64,000 nucleotides of DNA from JBBQWZ01 sp038210135 (GTDB taxonomy: Bacteria; Acidobacteriota; Terriglobia; Bryobacterales; Bryobacteraceae), in the NCBI GenBank assembly GCA_038210135.1, contig JBBQWZ010000005.1, forward strand, positions 1-64,000. Direction: 5' to 3'. Position numbers and translations under genes: made by a program. Below, one piece after another: positions 7,212 through 15,196 of the stretch. The notes beneath the pieces are model-generated. The model worked only from the letters and a program-made list of their open reading frames with translations, did not search any database and was not told the origin of the DNA. Within the stretch, counting starts at the first letter, position 1; each line of letters opens with the position of its first letter.

Positions 7212-9392
7212 TTATCGGATCACTAAGCGGGCCAGGCCGGCGTTGCCGGCGGCGTCATAGACTCTTACCGCGATAACGTGTTCGCCGGGGGTTAGCTTGG
7301 GATTGGTTACGAAGCGTTCTTCGGGGGAATCGGTGACTCCGTCTTCAGCTTCGATGGGAGTCCAGGGGCTGGCGTCGATGGAATATTCGCAGCGGCGGAG
7401 GGGCGAGGTGGCGTCCTTGGCGTTGACGGTCAGGCGTCCTTTAGTCCACTGGAGGGTGACTGCGGGAGGCGTGTTGTCGATGACGACGGGGGCTCCAATG
7501 AGCTCGGATTCGCGGGCGGTGGCGGCGGGGTTCGAGGGCAGGTCGGAGGCTACGATTTTGAAGAGGTAGCGGCCGTCGGCGAGCGAATCGCCGTCGAGAG
7601 CATAGGCGTTATCGGTGAGGTTGGCTTTGAGCAGTTTCCACTCGCGTTCCGGCTCCTGACCGGGGTTGCCTACGCCGCGGAAATAGACCGAGTAGGTCAG
7701 CTTGTCGCCGTCAGGATCGTCGGCCTGCCACGCCAGTTGGAGTTGCTGGCTGCCGGAGCGCCCGATGGTTTGGGAAGGCGTTCCGGCGGGACTCGACGAT
7801 TCGCCGGATTCGGTGACGGTGACGGTGAAGGCGTCGCTCTGTTTGGCTTGGCCGGCGGCTTTGGCGGCAGGGGCCGCGGTCGAAGTTACGTTCAGGCTGC
7901 GGAGGACGGGCGGCGTATTTTGAGGCAGGTAGGCCAAGCTGAGGCTGTCGATTTCGCCGGTGGGAGTTAGCTCGGCGCGCCATTGAATGAAGCGGGCATT
8001 CGCATTTGCAATCTGCCCAGCGGCGTTGACGGGGGTCCAATCGGTCCAGGTGGGATCGGGCCGGGTGGAATTGCCGGTGCGGGTTTCGATTTTGGCTCCG
8101 GAGCCAACGAAGCGGACCTTGCCCCAGCGCGCGATCGAGCCCGCGTCATGCACGGGGGATTCGTAGCCGCCGACGGCGGGAGCGGCGCCGAGGCGATAGA
8201 GGGTACCCGAGGCTCCGGCGGCGAGCCAATCTTTGCCGGTTCGAAGGAGACGGGTGAGTTCGCCATCGCCGGATTCGGCGAGAAGGTTGGCTTTGCGATT
8301 GGGTTCGAGGCGATAGAGGCGTCCGGCGCCGTCGGTGACGAACAGCAGAGAACCGTTGTCTTCGAACGCGAGGTCGAACGCGTTTTCATCTTTGGACGAC
8401 CAGATGGTCTCGACGGTGTTGTCGGCGAGGATGCGGTAGATAGCGGATTTCTCGACGCCTGCGACTTCGACGGTTCCGGCGGAGGTCGCGGTGGTGGAGG
8501 AGCCGGTTTTCGGAGCCTCGTTCTTGGGTTTGATTTCGGGACCAACCTGGGCGTTTTGATCGGTGACGGTGATGCTGATGGGCGCGGCGGTAATGGCTCC
8601 GGTGTTGGTGCTTGCAGCGGTTGCCGCGGCGCGGCGGGCGATGGAGCCACCGAGCGCGGCGACGTAGATGGTGCCATCTGGCGCGGGTGCGATGGTGCGG
8701 ATTTCGGGAAGATTGGCGTCGTAGAGAACGGAGGCGCGGCCTTTTTCAGCGATTCGATAGAGGATGCCGTTGGGTTCGGAGCCAGCCAGCAGGCGACCTT
8801 GTTTGTCGAAGGCGAGGGCAGTCACGTTGGCTTGTCCGGTGTCGTACCAGAGCTCGCCCGCGGCTTTGGCGGTTACGCGAAAGATTTTTCCCTGATTGCC
8901 GGTGGCGACAAAGAGGCTGCCGTCGGGCGCGAAAGCGAGGGACCAGATATACGGCGTTTCGGGCGCGAAGTACTCTTCGGCTTTGTTATTGGCGATGCGG
9001 TAGACCTTGCCGTTGGGTGACGTAGCGGCGAAGACTTCGCCGCGCGGACTGACGGCGACGGCGAAGACGTGGGGCTCCGGGAGACGGACAAGAAGGCGGG
9101 AAGAGGATTCGGTGATTTCCCAGACGTCGCCTTGCGCGCCTCCGGCGATGACGGCGTTGGCGGTCTGCGCGAGAGACCAGATCTGCGGCGTCTTGATGGC
9201 GGTTAAAGAAGTGAGGGCGGGCGAGGCGATGAGGCGGCCGTCGGTAGTGACTCCGGCTCCACGCAGGCGGCCACGCAGGAAATCCTGGTAGGTATTCATT
9301 TCCCAGACTTGGGTAGTGGCGGCGGAGAGGGCGGTACACACGAGAGCTCCGGCGAGGATTGCGCGGCCGGCCAGGGCAAGAATTTTGGTCAT
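7212..9392 (-). CDS. secreted beta-propeller protein with C-terminal Ig/FnIII-like region
   Basis: A 726-residue protein of unknown function. It has an N-terminal signal peptide (MTKILALAGRAILAGALVC ending ALSAA). The region from about 30 to 400 has repeated blade-like units such as SPRGEVFAATSPNGKVYRI, FAPDGSLFVATGNQGKIFRV and FDKQGRLLAGSEPNGILYRI, typical of NHL/SMP-30-like propellers. The rest has beta-rich segments including WQADDPDGDKLTYSVYF and a closing block with DGRYLFKIVASD, like cadherin or fibronectin modules. Its start codon is the last unit of an 11-bp repeat array that begins at the stop codon of the upstream S55 peptidase gene, so the two are presumably co-expressed. Function in cell-surface binding is only a guess. 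Confidence 0.75.
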   Translation of the reverse strand: MTKILALAGRAILAGALVCTALSAATTQVWEMNTYQDFLRGRLRGAGVTTDGRLIASPALTSLTAIKTPQIWSLAQTANAVIAGGAQGDVWEITESSSRLLVRLPEPHVFAVAVSPRGEVFAATSPNGKVYRIANNKAEEYFAPETPYIWSLAFAPDGSLFVATGNQGKIFRVTAKAAGELWYDTGQANVTALAFDKQGRLLAGSEPNGILYRIAEKGRASVLYDANLPEIRTIAPAPDGTIYVAALGGSIARRAAATAASTNTGAITAAPISITVTDQNAQVGPEIKPKNEAPKTGSSTTATSAGTVEVAGVEKSAIYRILADNTVETIWSSKDENAFDLAFEDNGSLLFVTDGAGRLYRLEPNRKANLLAESGDGELTRLLRTGKDWLAAGASGTLYRLGAAPAVGGYESPVHDAGSIARWGKVRFVGSGAKIETRTGNSTRPDPTWTDWTPVNAAGQIANANARFIQWRAELTPTGEIDSLSLAYLPQNTPPVLRSLNVTSTAAPAAKAAGQAKQSDAFTVTVTESGESSSPAGTPSQTIGRSGSQQLQLAWQADDPDGDKLTYSVYFRGVGNPGQEPEREWKLLKANLTDNAYALDGDSLADGRYLFKIVASDLPSNPAATARESELIGAPVVIDNTPPAVTLQWTKGRLTVNAKDATSPLRRCEYSIDASPWTPIEAEDGVTDSPEERFVTNPKLTPGEHVIAVRVYDAAGNAGLARLVIR

Positions 9393-9459
9393 TGGTTGGT
9401 CATTACTTCGTCATGGCTTTCGTCATTACCTGGTCATCACCTGGTCATTGCTGTCTCAT
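9389..9459 (-). repeat. 11-bp repeat forming a ladder of overlapping stop/start codons
   Basis: On the minus strand ATG codons begin at 9459, 9448, 9437, 9426, 9414, 9403 and 9392, with steps of 11, 11, 11, 12, 11 and 11 nt. Every unit begins ATGA. The S55 peptidase stop TGA (9456-9458) overlaps the first ATG. Five short ORFs follow: MRQQ (9459-9445), MTR (9448-9437), MTR (9437-9426), MTKAMTK (9426-9403) and MTNQ (9403-9389). Each ends in a TGA or TAA that overlaps the next ATG as ATGA, TGATG or TAATG, and the last leads into the propeller gene at 9392. The pattern would allow termination-reinitiation from one gene to the next. Alternatively it is a slippage-generated repeat or an array of protein-binding sites. 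Confidence 0.85.
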
Positions 9460-11216
9460 TCTTTGACATCCAATTGAATTGTTTTCGAGTTACTGACGGG
9501 CTGGCCGGCGTCGAGGCGGAGCTCGGCAATCAGACTGGGGCGGGCGGTTCCGGTAAGCCCGGGGGATTTGGCAAGCAGGAGGGCCACGGAGGGCGGCGGA
9601 TCGAGGAGTTCGCCTCCTGGAGTTGGGAAGGCGGGATCGGTCCGGGTGACGCGAATGGAGACGGTGGCGGCGGAGCGGAGGGAATTCAAATAGGCAACGG
9701 CTTGGGCCGCGGTCCGGATGGTGGCGGAGCTGACGAGGTATTCCTGGACGTTGGCGGTGGCTCCGTCGGAGGCGGTGACGACGAGGGGACCGGGGGAAAG
9801 GTGGTCCGGCACGCGGAATTTTCCTGAAAGGATGCGGGGCGCGGCGGCGTCGGTGGATAGGCTGGCGAAGATTTCGACTTCCTGACCGGGCCGGGCGGTT
9901 TTGGGGACGGTCCAGAGCTGGTCGATTTGGACTTTGGCGGCGGCGGGCGCGGCGTCGAGGCGAAGGGTGACGCGCTCAAGTTTCAGGTCGGGGGCGGCGG
10001 ACATCGCATAGGCGAGAGGTGTCACGGTGTTGATGGCAGTTTGGAGGGCGATGGCGAAATCGCCGGAATAGGCGCTGTTAATCACGACGGGCCGTTGCCC
10101 GGCGAATTCGACTTTACCGGTGACGCGAACGGTTTCCGGTCCGAGTGCGCGCTCGCGCGCGTCGATGGCGGAGAAGACGGCCATCTGTAAGAGCATCGGC
10201 GCGAGGATGCGATCGCCGCACATTTCCATACGGTAAGTTTGGCGTCCGGCTTCGATGGTGACGGGCACCAGGCGAACGGGGCGGCGTCCGAGTTCGCCGC
10301 CGACAGTGGTGTTGCGGTCCTCGGTGATGACGCCCATCCATTCTTTCGGAGCTGAAATTTTGAAGGAGTTGTTCACGCTGGGCAACAGGGCGATGACTTC
10401 GGCGCGGGCGAAGGGCATTTCCGTCGAGCCGGCGGCGAGGAAGCGATGGCCGAAGGCCCAGATGCGATTGCCGTCGATGTGGGTGACGGTTCCGTCGGCG
10501 CCGACGGACATATCGCCGCTCATCAATTGGACGCTGATCATGGAGCCGGGCTGCAAGTTGGAGGCGGGTCCGAGGGGTCCGCGAGGGCCGAGGCCGCCGC
10601 CGGATTGGCCTTGGCGGGGAGAGAGTCCGAGGGATTCGAGTTGGGGCGAGAAGTGTTCGAGGGTTCCGCGGGTGAAGCCGGAGAGGGCGAGCGGGGTGGA
10701 GACTTCGAGGAGGCGGGATCCGCCGGCGTCAATTGGCGCGGGACGGGGAAGGCGGTCCATCCAGTGGGTATCGAAAGGAGAATGGACGGCGGCGCGGACG
10801 GCGGGTTCGGGGACGGTGGCGGCGAACATTTCCTCAATGGGCCGGATTCCGGCGATGGCGGCCTTCGAGAAGGGAAACGCGAGGGCGACGGCGCCGGCGA
10901 GTTTGCCATCAATGTAGACGGGGCTGCCGCTCATGCCCTGCATGACACCAGTTTCGGCGAGGGGTCCGCCGGACAAGCGGCCGAGGATGAGAGATTGGCG
11001 GGGTCCGATGTTTTCGAGAACGCCGAGAATTTCGATCTGAAATTCTTCGACTTTTCCACCTTGGAAAACGGTACGGCCGATGGCCTTCTGGCCGGCTTTG
11101 ACGTCTTTGAGGGGGATGATGCCGGGTTGGGCGTGGGAAAGGGCGGCGGAAGCCAAAAAAACGCACCCGAGCACAAGCAACGGCGAAGGGCGACCTGGAT
11201 ACGGCACTGCTCCCAT
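9456..11216 (-). CDS. SpoIVB-type S55 peptidase domain protein
   Basis: A 586-residue secreted or periplasmic protein with a signal peptide (PSPLLVLGCVFLASAALSHA). Residues about 30-130 match the S55/SpoIVB family: IIPLKDVKAGQKAIGRTVF, then the serine motif QGMSGSPVYIDGKLAGAVA, with Ser96 as the likely nucleophile. A second conserved block, RIWAFGHRF, follows near residue 250. The C-terminal 300 residues are beta-rich with no clear homology and include an RPGQEVEIF segment. SpoIVB cleaves a membrane-complex regulator in Bacillus sporulation, but here no sporulation genes are present, so the substrate is unknown. It is divergent from the exosortase gene with 60 bp between start codons. Confidence 0.8.
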   Translation of the reverse strand: MGAVPYPGRPSPLLVLGCVFLASAALSHAQPGIIPLKDVKAGQKAIGRTVFQGGKVEEFQIEILGVLENIGPRQSLILGRLSGGPLAETGVMQGMSGSPVYIDGKLAGAVALAFPFSKAAIAGIRPIEEMFAATVPEPAVRAAVHSPFDTHWMDRLPRPAPIDAGGSRLLEVSTPLALSGFTRGTLEHFSPQLESLGLSPRQGQSGGGLGPRGPLGPASNLQPGSMISVQLMSGDMSVGADGTVTHIDGNRIWAFGHRFLAAGSTEMPFARAEVIALLPSVNNSFKISAPKEWMGVITEDRNTTVGGELGRRPVRLVPVTIEAGRQTYRMEMCGDRILAPMLLQMAVFSAIDARERALGPETVRVTGKVEFAGQRPVVINSAYSGDFAIALQTAINTVTPLAYAMSAAPDLKLERVTLRLDAAPAAAKVQIDQLWTVPKTARPGQEVEIFASLSTDAAAPRILSGKFRVPDHLSPGPLVVTASDGATANVQEYLVSSATIRTAAQAVAYLNSLRSAATVSIRVTRTDPAFPTPGGELLDPPPSVALLLAKSPGLTGTARPSLIAELRLDAGQPVSNSKTIQLDVKE

Positions 11217-11276
11217 TGTAGAACTGGATGCCGGTTGGTTGAAAAGGCCTAATTTATGTTCTACTAAGAGGAAACA

Positions 11277-12206
11277 ATGGCTTCGTCTGCCCAGAACGTT
11301 CCCCAGACCGGGGTTTTGACTGCGCCCAGTTCACGGGTGCCCTGGGTATATATCCTTTGGTTCGCGGGATTGTTGGTGCTGTGCTACTTCCCGATGCTGG
11401 TTCGGCTGGTGAACCAATGGCTGAACGACGAGGATGTGGGCCACGGATTTTTCGTTCCGATCGTGGCCGGGTATATCGCCTGGCAGAGAAAAGACCAGAT
11501 CCTTGCGACGAAAATGGAGCCGGCCTGGTGGGGTGTTCTGATTGTGTTGTGGGGCGCGACGCAAGCGTACCTCGGGACACTAGGCGCGGAATTATTTTTA
11601 CAGCGGTCCGCGTTCCTGGTTTCGCTGGTAGGCGTCTTGCTGATGATCGGCGGGATTCCTTTGGTGCGCGTGCTTCTGTTTCCGCTGTGCCTGTTGCCTT
11701 TCATGATTCCGCTGCCGACCATCATTTATAACCGGATTACTTTCCCATTGCAGTTATTTGCCAGTCAGGTGGCGGAGACGGTTTTGACCTTGCTGGGGCG
11801 GCCGGTGATTCGCGACGGAAACATTCTCGAACTCGCGAGCCAGAAGCTTTCGGTTGTCGAGGCCTGTAGTGGGATTCGCTCGTTGTTAAGCCTCAGTTTT
11901 CTGTCGCTGATTTACGCGTATTTTTTTGATTCACGCGTTTGGATGCGGTGGGCTTTGCTGATCGGTACGATCCCGATCGCGGTTTTTGCCAACGCAGGGC
12001 GCGTGACCATCACAGGAATTTTGAGCGACATCGACGTCGAGTTGGCGCGCGGCGTTTTTCATAGCATCGAAGGCTGGGTGATTTTCGCGATCGCCCTGAT
12101 TCTGCTGGTGATGCTGCATCGGATTCTGGTGTTTATCGCGGGGCGATTCGAGAAGCCGGTTCCGGCTGCGGCGCCGGTGGCCGCCACGATGCCTGAAGGC
12201 GACTGA
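11277..12206 (+). CDS. exosortase (PEP-CTERM type transpeptidase)
   Basis: A 309-residue integral membrane protein with about eight hydrophobic segments. The exosortase triad is visible: Cys197 in VEACSGIRS, Arg242 in FANAGRVT and His262 in VFHSIEGW. Exosortases cut C-terminal PEP-CTERM-like sorting signals of exported proteins at the cytoplasmic membrane and are linked to exopolysaccharide biogenesis. The start ATG at 11277 follows GAGGAAAC. The next gene is an EpsI-family partner 16 bp downstream. No PEP-CTERM protein and no glycosyltransferase cluster was seen in this window, so the substrates must be elsewhere. The exact subfamily cannot be set without profile searches. Confidence 0.9.
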   Translation: MASSAQNVPQTGVLTAPSSRVPWVYILWFAGLLVLCYFPMLVRLVNQWLNDEDVGHGFFVPIVAGYIAWQRKDQILATKMEPAWWGVLIVLWGATQAYLGTLGAELFLQRSAFLVSLVGVLLMIGGIPLVRVLLFPLCLLPFMIPLPTIIYNRITFPLQLFASQVAETVLTLLGRPVIRDGNILELASQKLSVVEACSGIRSLLSLSFLSLIYAYFFDSRVWMRWALLIGTIPIAVFANAGRVTITGILSDIDVELARGVFHSIEGWVIFAIALILLVMLHRILVFIAGRFEKPVPAAAPVAATMPEGD

Positions 12207-12222
12207 TCCCGAGGAGTTTTCC

Positions 12223-12858
12223 ATGTCGAAGATTATTGGCGCGTTAAGCATTCTGCTCCTCATCCAAGCGGCGGTCACCTACGGCTCGATGCGTAGTGAA
12301 GTGATTCCGACGGCAGCTCCGCTGGTTCAATTTCCGACGACGGTATCGAATTGGAGCATGGTGCAGGAGGGCGTTGTCGATGCGGAGACGCAGGCGGTTT
12401 TGCAGGCCGACGACACGTTGACCCGGCAGTATTCGAATGGCGCCAGCGGGGTCAGTCTGTTTATTGCGGCGTTTCGTTCGCAACGGAACGGGAAAGCACC
12501 GCACTCCCCGAAGAATTGCCTGCCGGGAAGCGGATGGGTGCCTTCGGTGCAGGATGAAATCTCGGTGGATCTCGCAGGGCATGCCCCGATTCTGGTGAAC
12601 CGCTATGTGGTTGCGCGGGGCGAATCGAAGAGCCTGGTGTTGTACTGGTATCAGTCGCGCGATCGCTCCATCGCGAGCGAGTATACGGCGAAGTTTTACG
12701 TGATTGCGGATGCCATTAAATACAACCGGACGGATACGGCCCTGGTGCGAGTGATCGTTCCGTTGTCCAAAGACGCCGACGAAGCGGCAGCCACGAAGAC
12801 GGCGCAAGAATTTGTACGCAGTTTCTATCCGGCGGTTCGCGCGGCGCTCCCTTCCTAA
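12223..12858 (+). CDS. EpsI-family exosortase-associated protein
   Basis: A 211-residue protein (DUF3485/EpsI type) with an N-terminal membrane anchor (IGALSILLLIQAAVTYG). The family hallmark is visible as HSPKNCLPGSGWVP near residue 100, followed by VNRYVVARGESKSLVLYWYQSRDR. EpsI proteins lie beside, or are fused to, exosortases and are needed for exopolysaccharide production; their chemistry is not established. The gene starts 16 bp after the exosortase stop, preceded by GAGGAG-like GGAGTTTT sequence, and is probably co-transcribed. No other export or polysaccharide gene follows; the next plus-strand gene encodes an alpha/beta hydrolase. Confidence 0.88.
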   Translation: MSKIIGALSILLLIQAAVTYGSMRSEVIPTAAPLVQFPTTVSNWSMVQEGVVDAETQAVLQADDTLTRQYSNGASGVSLFIAAFRSQRNGKAPHSPKNCLPGSGWVPSVQDEISVDLAGHAPILVNRYVVARGESKSLVLYWYQSRDRSIASEYTAKFYVIADAIKYNRTDTALVRVIVPLSKDADEAAATKTAQEFVRSFYPAVRAALPS

Positions 12859-12924
12859 ACTTTTGGAATCGCATTCCTCCATTCAGTAGCGAGAGCTGGC
12901 GCCGCACGTGTACCATAGCAACCT

Positions 12925-13980
12925 ATGCGGCATTCTTTTCGTTCCCGGCGCGGACTGGCGTGTCTTTCCCTATTTGCAATTCCGTTCGGCGCATGGGCAC
13001 AGCCCACGGCGGCGCCGGCGCCCGCAGCCCCGAGTGCGGCCACGGCCGCTGCGTCGGTGGCTGATCCCAGCCAATCGAATGACCAGGTTTTGAAGGCCAT
13101 CGACGACCTGCTCTGGTATCAGAAGTTAGGCGATGTGGCCGAGATCGACAAGATCGAATATCCGGGACTGCCGCCGCATCGCAACCGGAATCCGACAGCG
13201 CCGGGGGCGGGCAATCCGTTGCTGGTGCATGCGTACACGTTCATTCCGAAGAAGCTCGACAAGAGCCGCAAGCAGCCGTTCGTGATCCTGGTTCATGGCG
13301 GAGTGCATTCAAATTTTACTTCCGCGTCGGCGCATATCGTCCGGGAATTGCTGGATCAGGGGTATTCGGTGATTGCGCCGGATTACCGCGGCAGCACGGG
13401 CTACGGCCGCGGTTATTACGAGGCGATCGACTACGGCGGCCGGGAGGTTGACGACGCTTACGCGTGCCGGGCGTGGATGCTGGAAAATTACGGATTCTTC
13501 GATCCTAAGCGGGTGGGCATTCTGGGCTGGAGCCATGGCGGGCTGATCACGCTGATGAACATCTTTCAGCATCCCGAGGATTTCGCGGTTGCTTACGCCG
13601 GCGTTCCGGTGAGCGACCTGGTTTTGCGGCTGGGGTATCAGACGGATCAGTATCGGGCGCTGTATTCGGCTCCGTATCATATTGGGAAAACGGTTCGCGA
13701 AGATATCGGGGAGTACCGAAAGCGGTCGCCGATCAACTACGTTGCAAAGCTGGCGACTCCTCTGCTGGTTCATACGAACACGAACGACGAGGATGTGAAC
13801 TTCATTGAGGTGCAGAGCCTGATCACGGCGTTGAAGGCGGAGGGAAAGAAGTTCGAATATAAGATCTACCAGAATGCGCCGGGCGGACACACATTTAATC
13901 GAATCGATACACGCTTCGCCAGGGAGTCGCGCCAGGAGGTTTGGAAGTTCCTGGCGCAGTACTTGAATCCGGGCAAGTAG
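12925..13980 (+). CDS. secreted S9-type (prolyl oligopeptidase-like) alpha/beta hydrolase
   Basis: A 351-residue protein with a signal peptide (LACLSLFAIPFGAWAQ), then an Ala/Pro-rich spacer to about residue 50 and an alpha/beta hydrolase domain. It has the oxyanion region VILVHGGVHSN (120-130), the nucleophile elbow GWSHGG (Ser203), an acid in NTNDEDVNF (Asp288 or Asp290) and His322 in PGGHTFNR. The segment APDYRGSTGYGRGYYEAIDYGG is typical of the catalytic domain of dipeptidyl or acylaminoacyl peptidases, but the propeller domain of full-length S9 enzymes is absent. The substrate could be a peptide or an ester. It stops 3 bp before the stop of the convergent oxidoreductase gene. Confidence 0.8.
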   Translation: MRHSFRSRRGLACLSLFAIPFGAWAQPTAAPAPAAPSAATAAASVADPSQSNDQVLKAIDDLLWYQKLGDVAEIDKIEYPGLPPHRNRNPTAPGAGNPLLVHAYTFIPKKLDKSRKQPFVILVHGGVHSNFTSASAHIVRELLDQGYSVIAPDYRGSTGYGRGYYEAIDYGGREVDDAYACRAWMLENYGFFDPKRVGILGWSHGGLITLMNIFQHPEDFAVAYAGVPVSDLVLRLGYQTDQYRALYSAPYHIGKTVREDIGEYRKRSPINYVAKLATPLLVHTNTNDEDVNFIEVQSLITALKAEGKKFEYKIYQNAPGGHTFNRIDTRFARESRQEVWKFLAQYLNPGK

Positions 13981-13983
13981 CGA

Positions 13984-14976
13984 TTAGGCTTTGACGTCGA
14001 TAACGACACGGCCGCGAGTCTGGCCGGCGAGGATTTTTGCACCGAGTTCAAAGATGTTCGAGAGCGGCTGGACTTCGGTGAGGCTATCGAGCAAATCGAG
14101 CGGCAAGTCCTTGCCAAGGCGCTTCCAGATGGCACGGCGCTCGGCGTTGAGGACGCCGACGGAATTGATGCCTAGCAGGTTCACGCCGCGGAGGATGAAG
14201 GGGAAAACGCTGGTGGGGAGAGCGCTACCTCCGGCGAGTCCGCAAGAGGCGACGCTGCCGTTGCTCGCGGTGGAGCGGAGGAGTCCGGCGAGGGTGTCGC
14301 CTCCGACGTTGTCGATGGCTCCGTCCCAGCGCTCGGAATCGAGAGGGCGCTTCGAAGGCGCGGAGAGGACGGCGCGGTCGATGATTTCAGACGCGCCAAG
14401 GCTCTGCAGGAACGGCTCCAGTTCGGGACGGCCGGAAGAGGCTACGACCTTATAGCCCAGCTTCGCGAGGATGGCGATGGCGACACTGCCGACGCCCCCT
14501 CCGGCGCCGGTGACCACCACTTCGCGTCCGCCGGGGGCGACGCCCATTTTCTCGAGAGCGATTACGGCTTGCATCGCGGTGAAGCCGGCGGTGCCGACCG
14601 CCATAGCTTGTTGGAGAGAGATTCCGGTTGGGAGAGGGACGATGTATTTCGCGTCGAGCCGGGCCAGTTGGGCATAGCCGCCCCACATGGTTTCTGAAGT
14701 TCCGCAGCCGGTGACGACCACAGGATCGCCGGGCATGAATTCGGCGGCGCTGGACTCTTCGACGGTACCGGCCAGATCAACGCCAGGAACCATTGGGTAT
14801 TTGCGAATGACGCCGGGCTTTCCGGTGACGGCCAGGCCGTCTTTGTAGTTGAGGCTGGAAAAGGCGACGCGGATCAGCACTTCGCCGGCTGGTAATTGGT
14901 CGCGCGAAATTTCCTGAATGGAGGCGGCGGACTTTCCGTCGGCCTGGGTGACGAGAACACCTTGGAACGAATTCAT
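13984..14976 (-). CDS. acuI: AcuI/YhdH-type NADPH-dependent acryloyl-CoA reductase
   Basis: A 330-residue zinc-independent medium-chain dehydrogenase/reductase. The N-terminus (FQGVLV, then SSLNYKDGLAVTGKPGVIRKYPMVPGVDLAGTV) is diagnostic of the YhdH/AcuI group, and the nucleotide-binding motif is VVVTGAGGGVGSVAI near residue 155. Family members reduce acryloyl-CoA to propionyl-CoA or act as quinone oxidoreductases, so the physiological substrate is inferred. It is a stand-alone gene whose stop lies 3 bp from that of the convergent hydrolase. Downstream genes are unrelated. Confidence 0.85.
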   Translation of the reverse strand: MNSFQGVLVTQADGKSAASIQEISRDQLPAGEVLIRVAFSSLNYKDGLAVTGKPGVIRKYPMVPGVDLAGTVEESSAAEFMPGDPVVVTGCGTSETMWGGYAQLARLDAKYIVPLPTGISLQQAMAVGTAGFTAMQAVIALEKMGVAPGGREVVVTGAGGGVGSVAIAILAKLGYKVVASSGRPELEPFLQSLGASEIIDRAVLSAPSKRPLDSERWDGAIDNVGGDTLAGLLRSTASNGSVASCGLAGGSALPTSVFPFILRGVNLLGINSVGVLNAERRAIWKRLGKDLPLDLLDSLTEVQPLSNIFELGAKILAGQTRGRVVIDVKA

Positions 14977-15045
14977 CTCCGACTATTGTGGCGCGACTGG
15001 GGTGGTCGGTGCCGAGCCGAATAGCGGAAGGAGTGTGGTTGTAAA

Positions 15046-15106
15046 GGAGTCCGCTCCCTTACGGTCGCGGTTCGGTGCTATGTTGCGAGCGCGAGATTAC
15101 GCTCGC
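15046..15106. repeat. degenerate dispersed repeat and 7-bp hairpin in an intergenic region
   Basis: The block with core CCCTTACGGTCGCGGTTC (about 15046-15072) matches about 20 of 27 positions with a block at about 7146-7172. Directly after it, GCGAGCG (15085-15091) pairs with CGCTCGC (15100-15106). The 14977-15196 interval has no gene and carries the promoter region of the AcuI-like gene on the minus strand. Confidence 0.45.
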
Positions 15107-15142
15107 GCGTCGGTTGGCTTGGTATCGGATTGCAGTTGGTAT

Positions 15143-15162
15143 CCCCGCCCTGACGGGCGGGG
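15143..15162. repeat. dispersed palindrome, copy 2
   Basis: Exact second copy of the 20-bp CCCCGCCC-TGAC-GGGCGGGG element found at 6836-6855. Here it is followed on the plus strand by TTTTA, so it could act as a weak plus-strand terminator, but no plus-strand gene precedes it. On the minus strand it lies 35 bp after the MFS gene stop. Confidence 0.65.
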
Positions 15163-15196
15163 TTTTAGCCGACTTGTGGCGGATCTTCTCAAGCTG

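Noticed and set aside
6920..7276. Plus-strand frame of 118 codons in the 6.7-7.2 kb gap
   Set aside because: Arg-rich composition, crosses a dispersed repeat and runs into the end of a real gene; no homology recognised.
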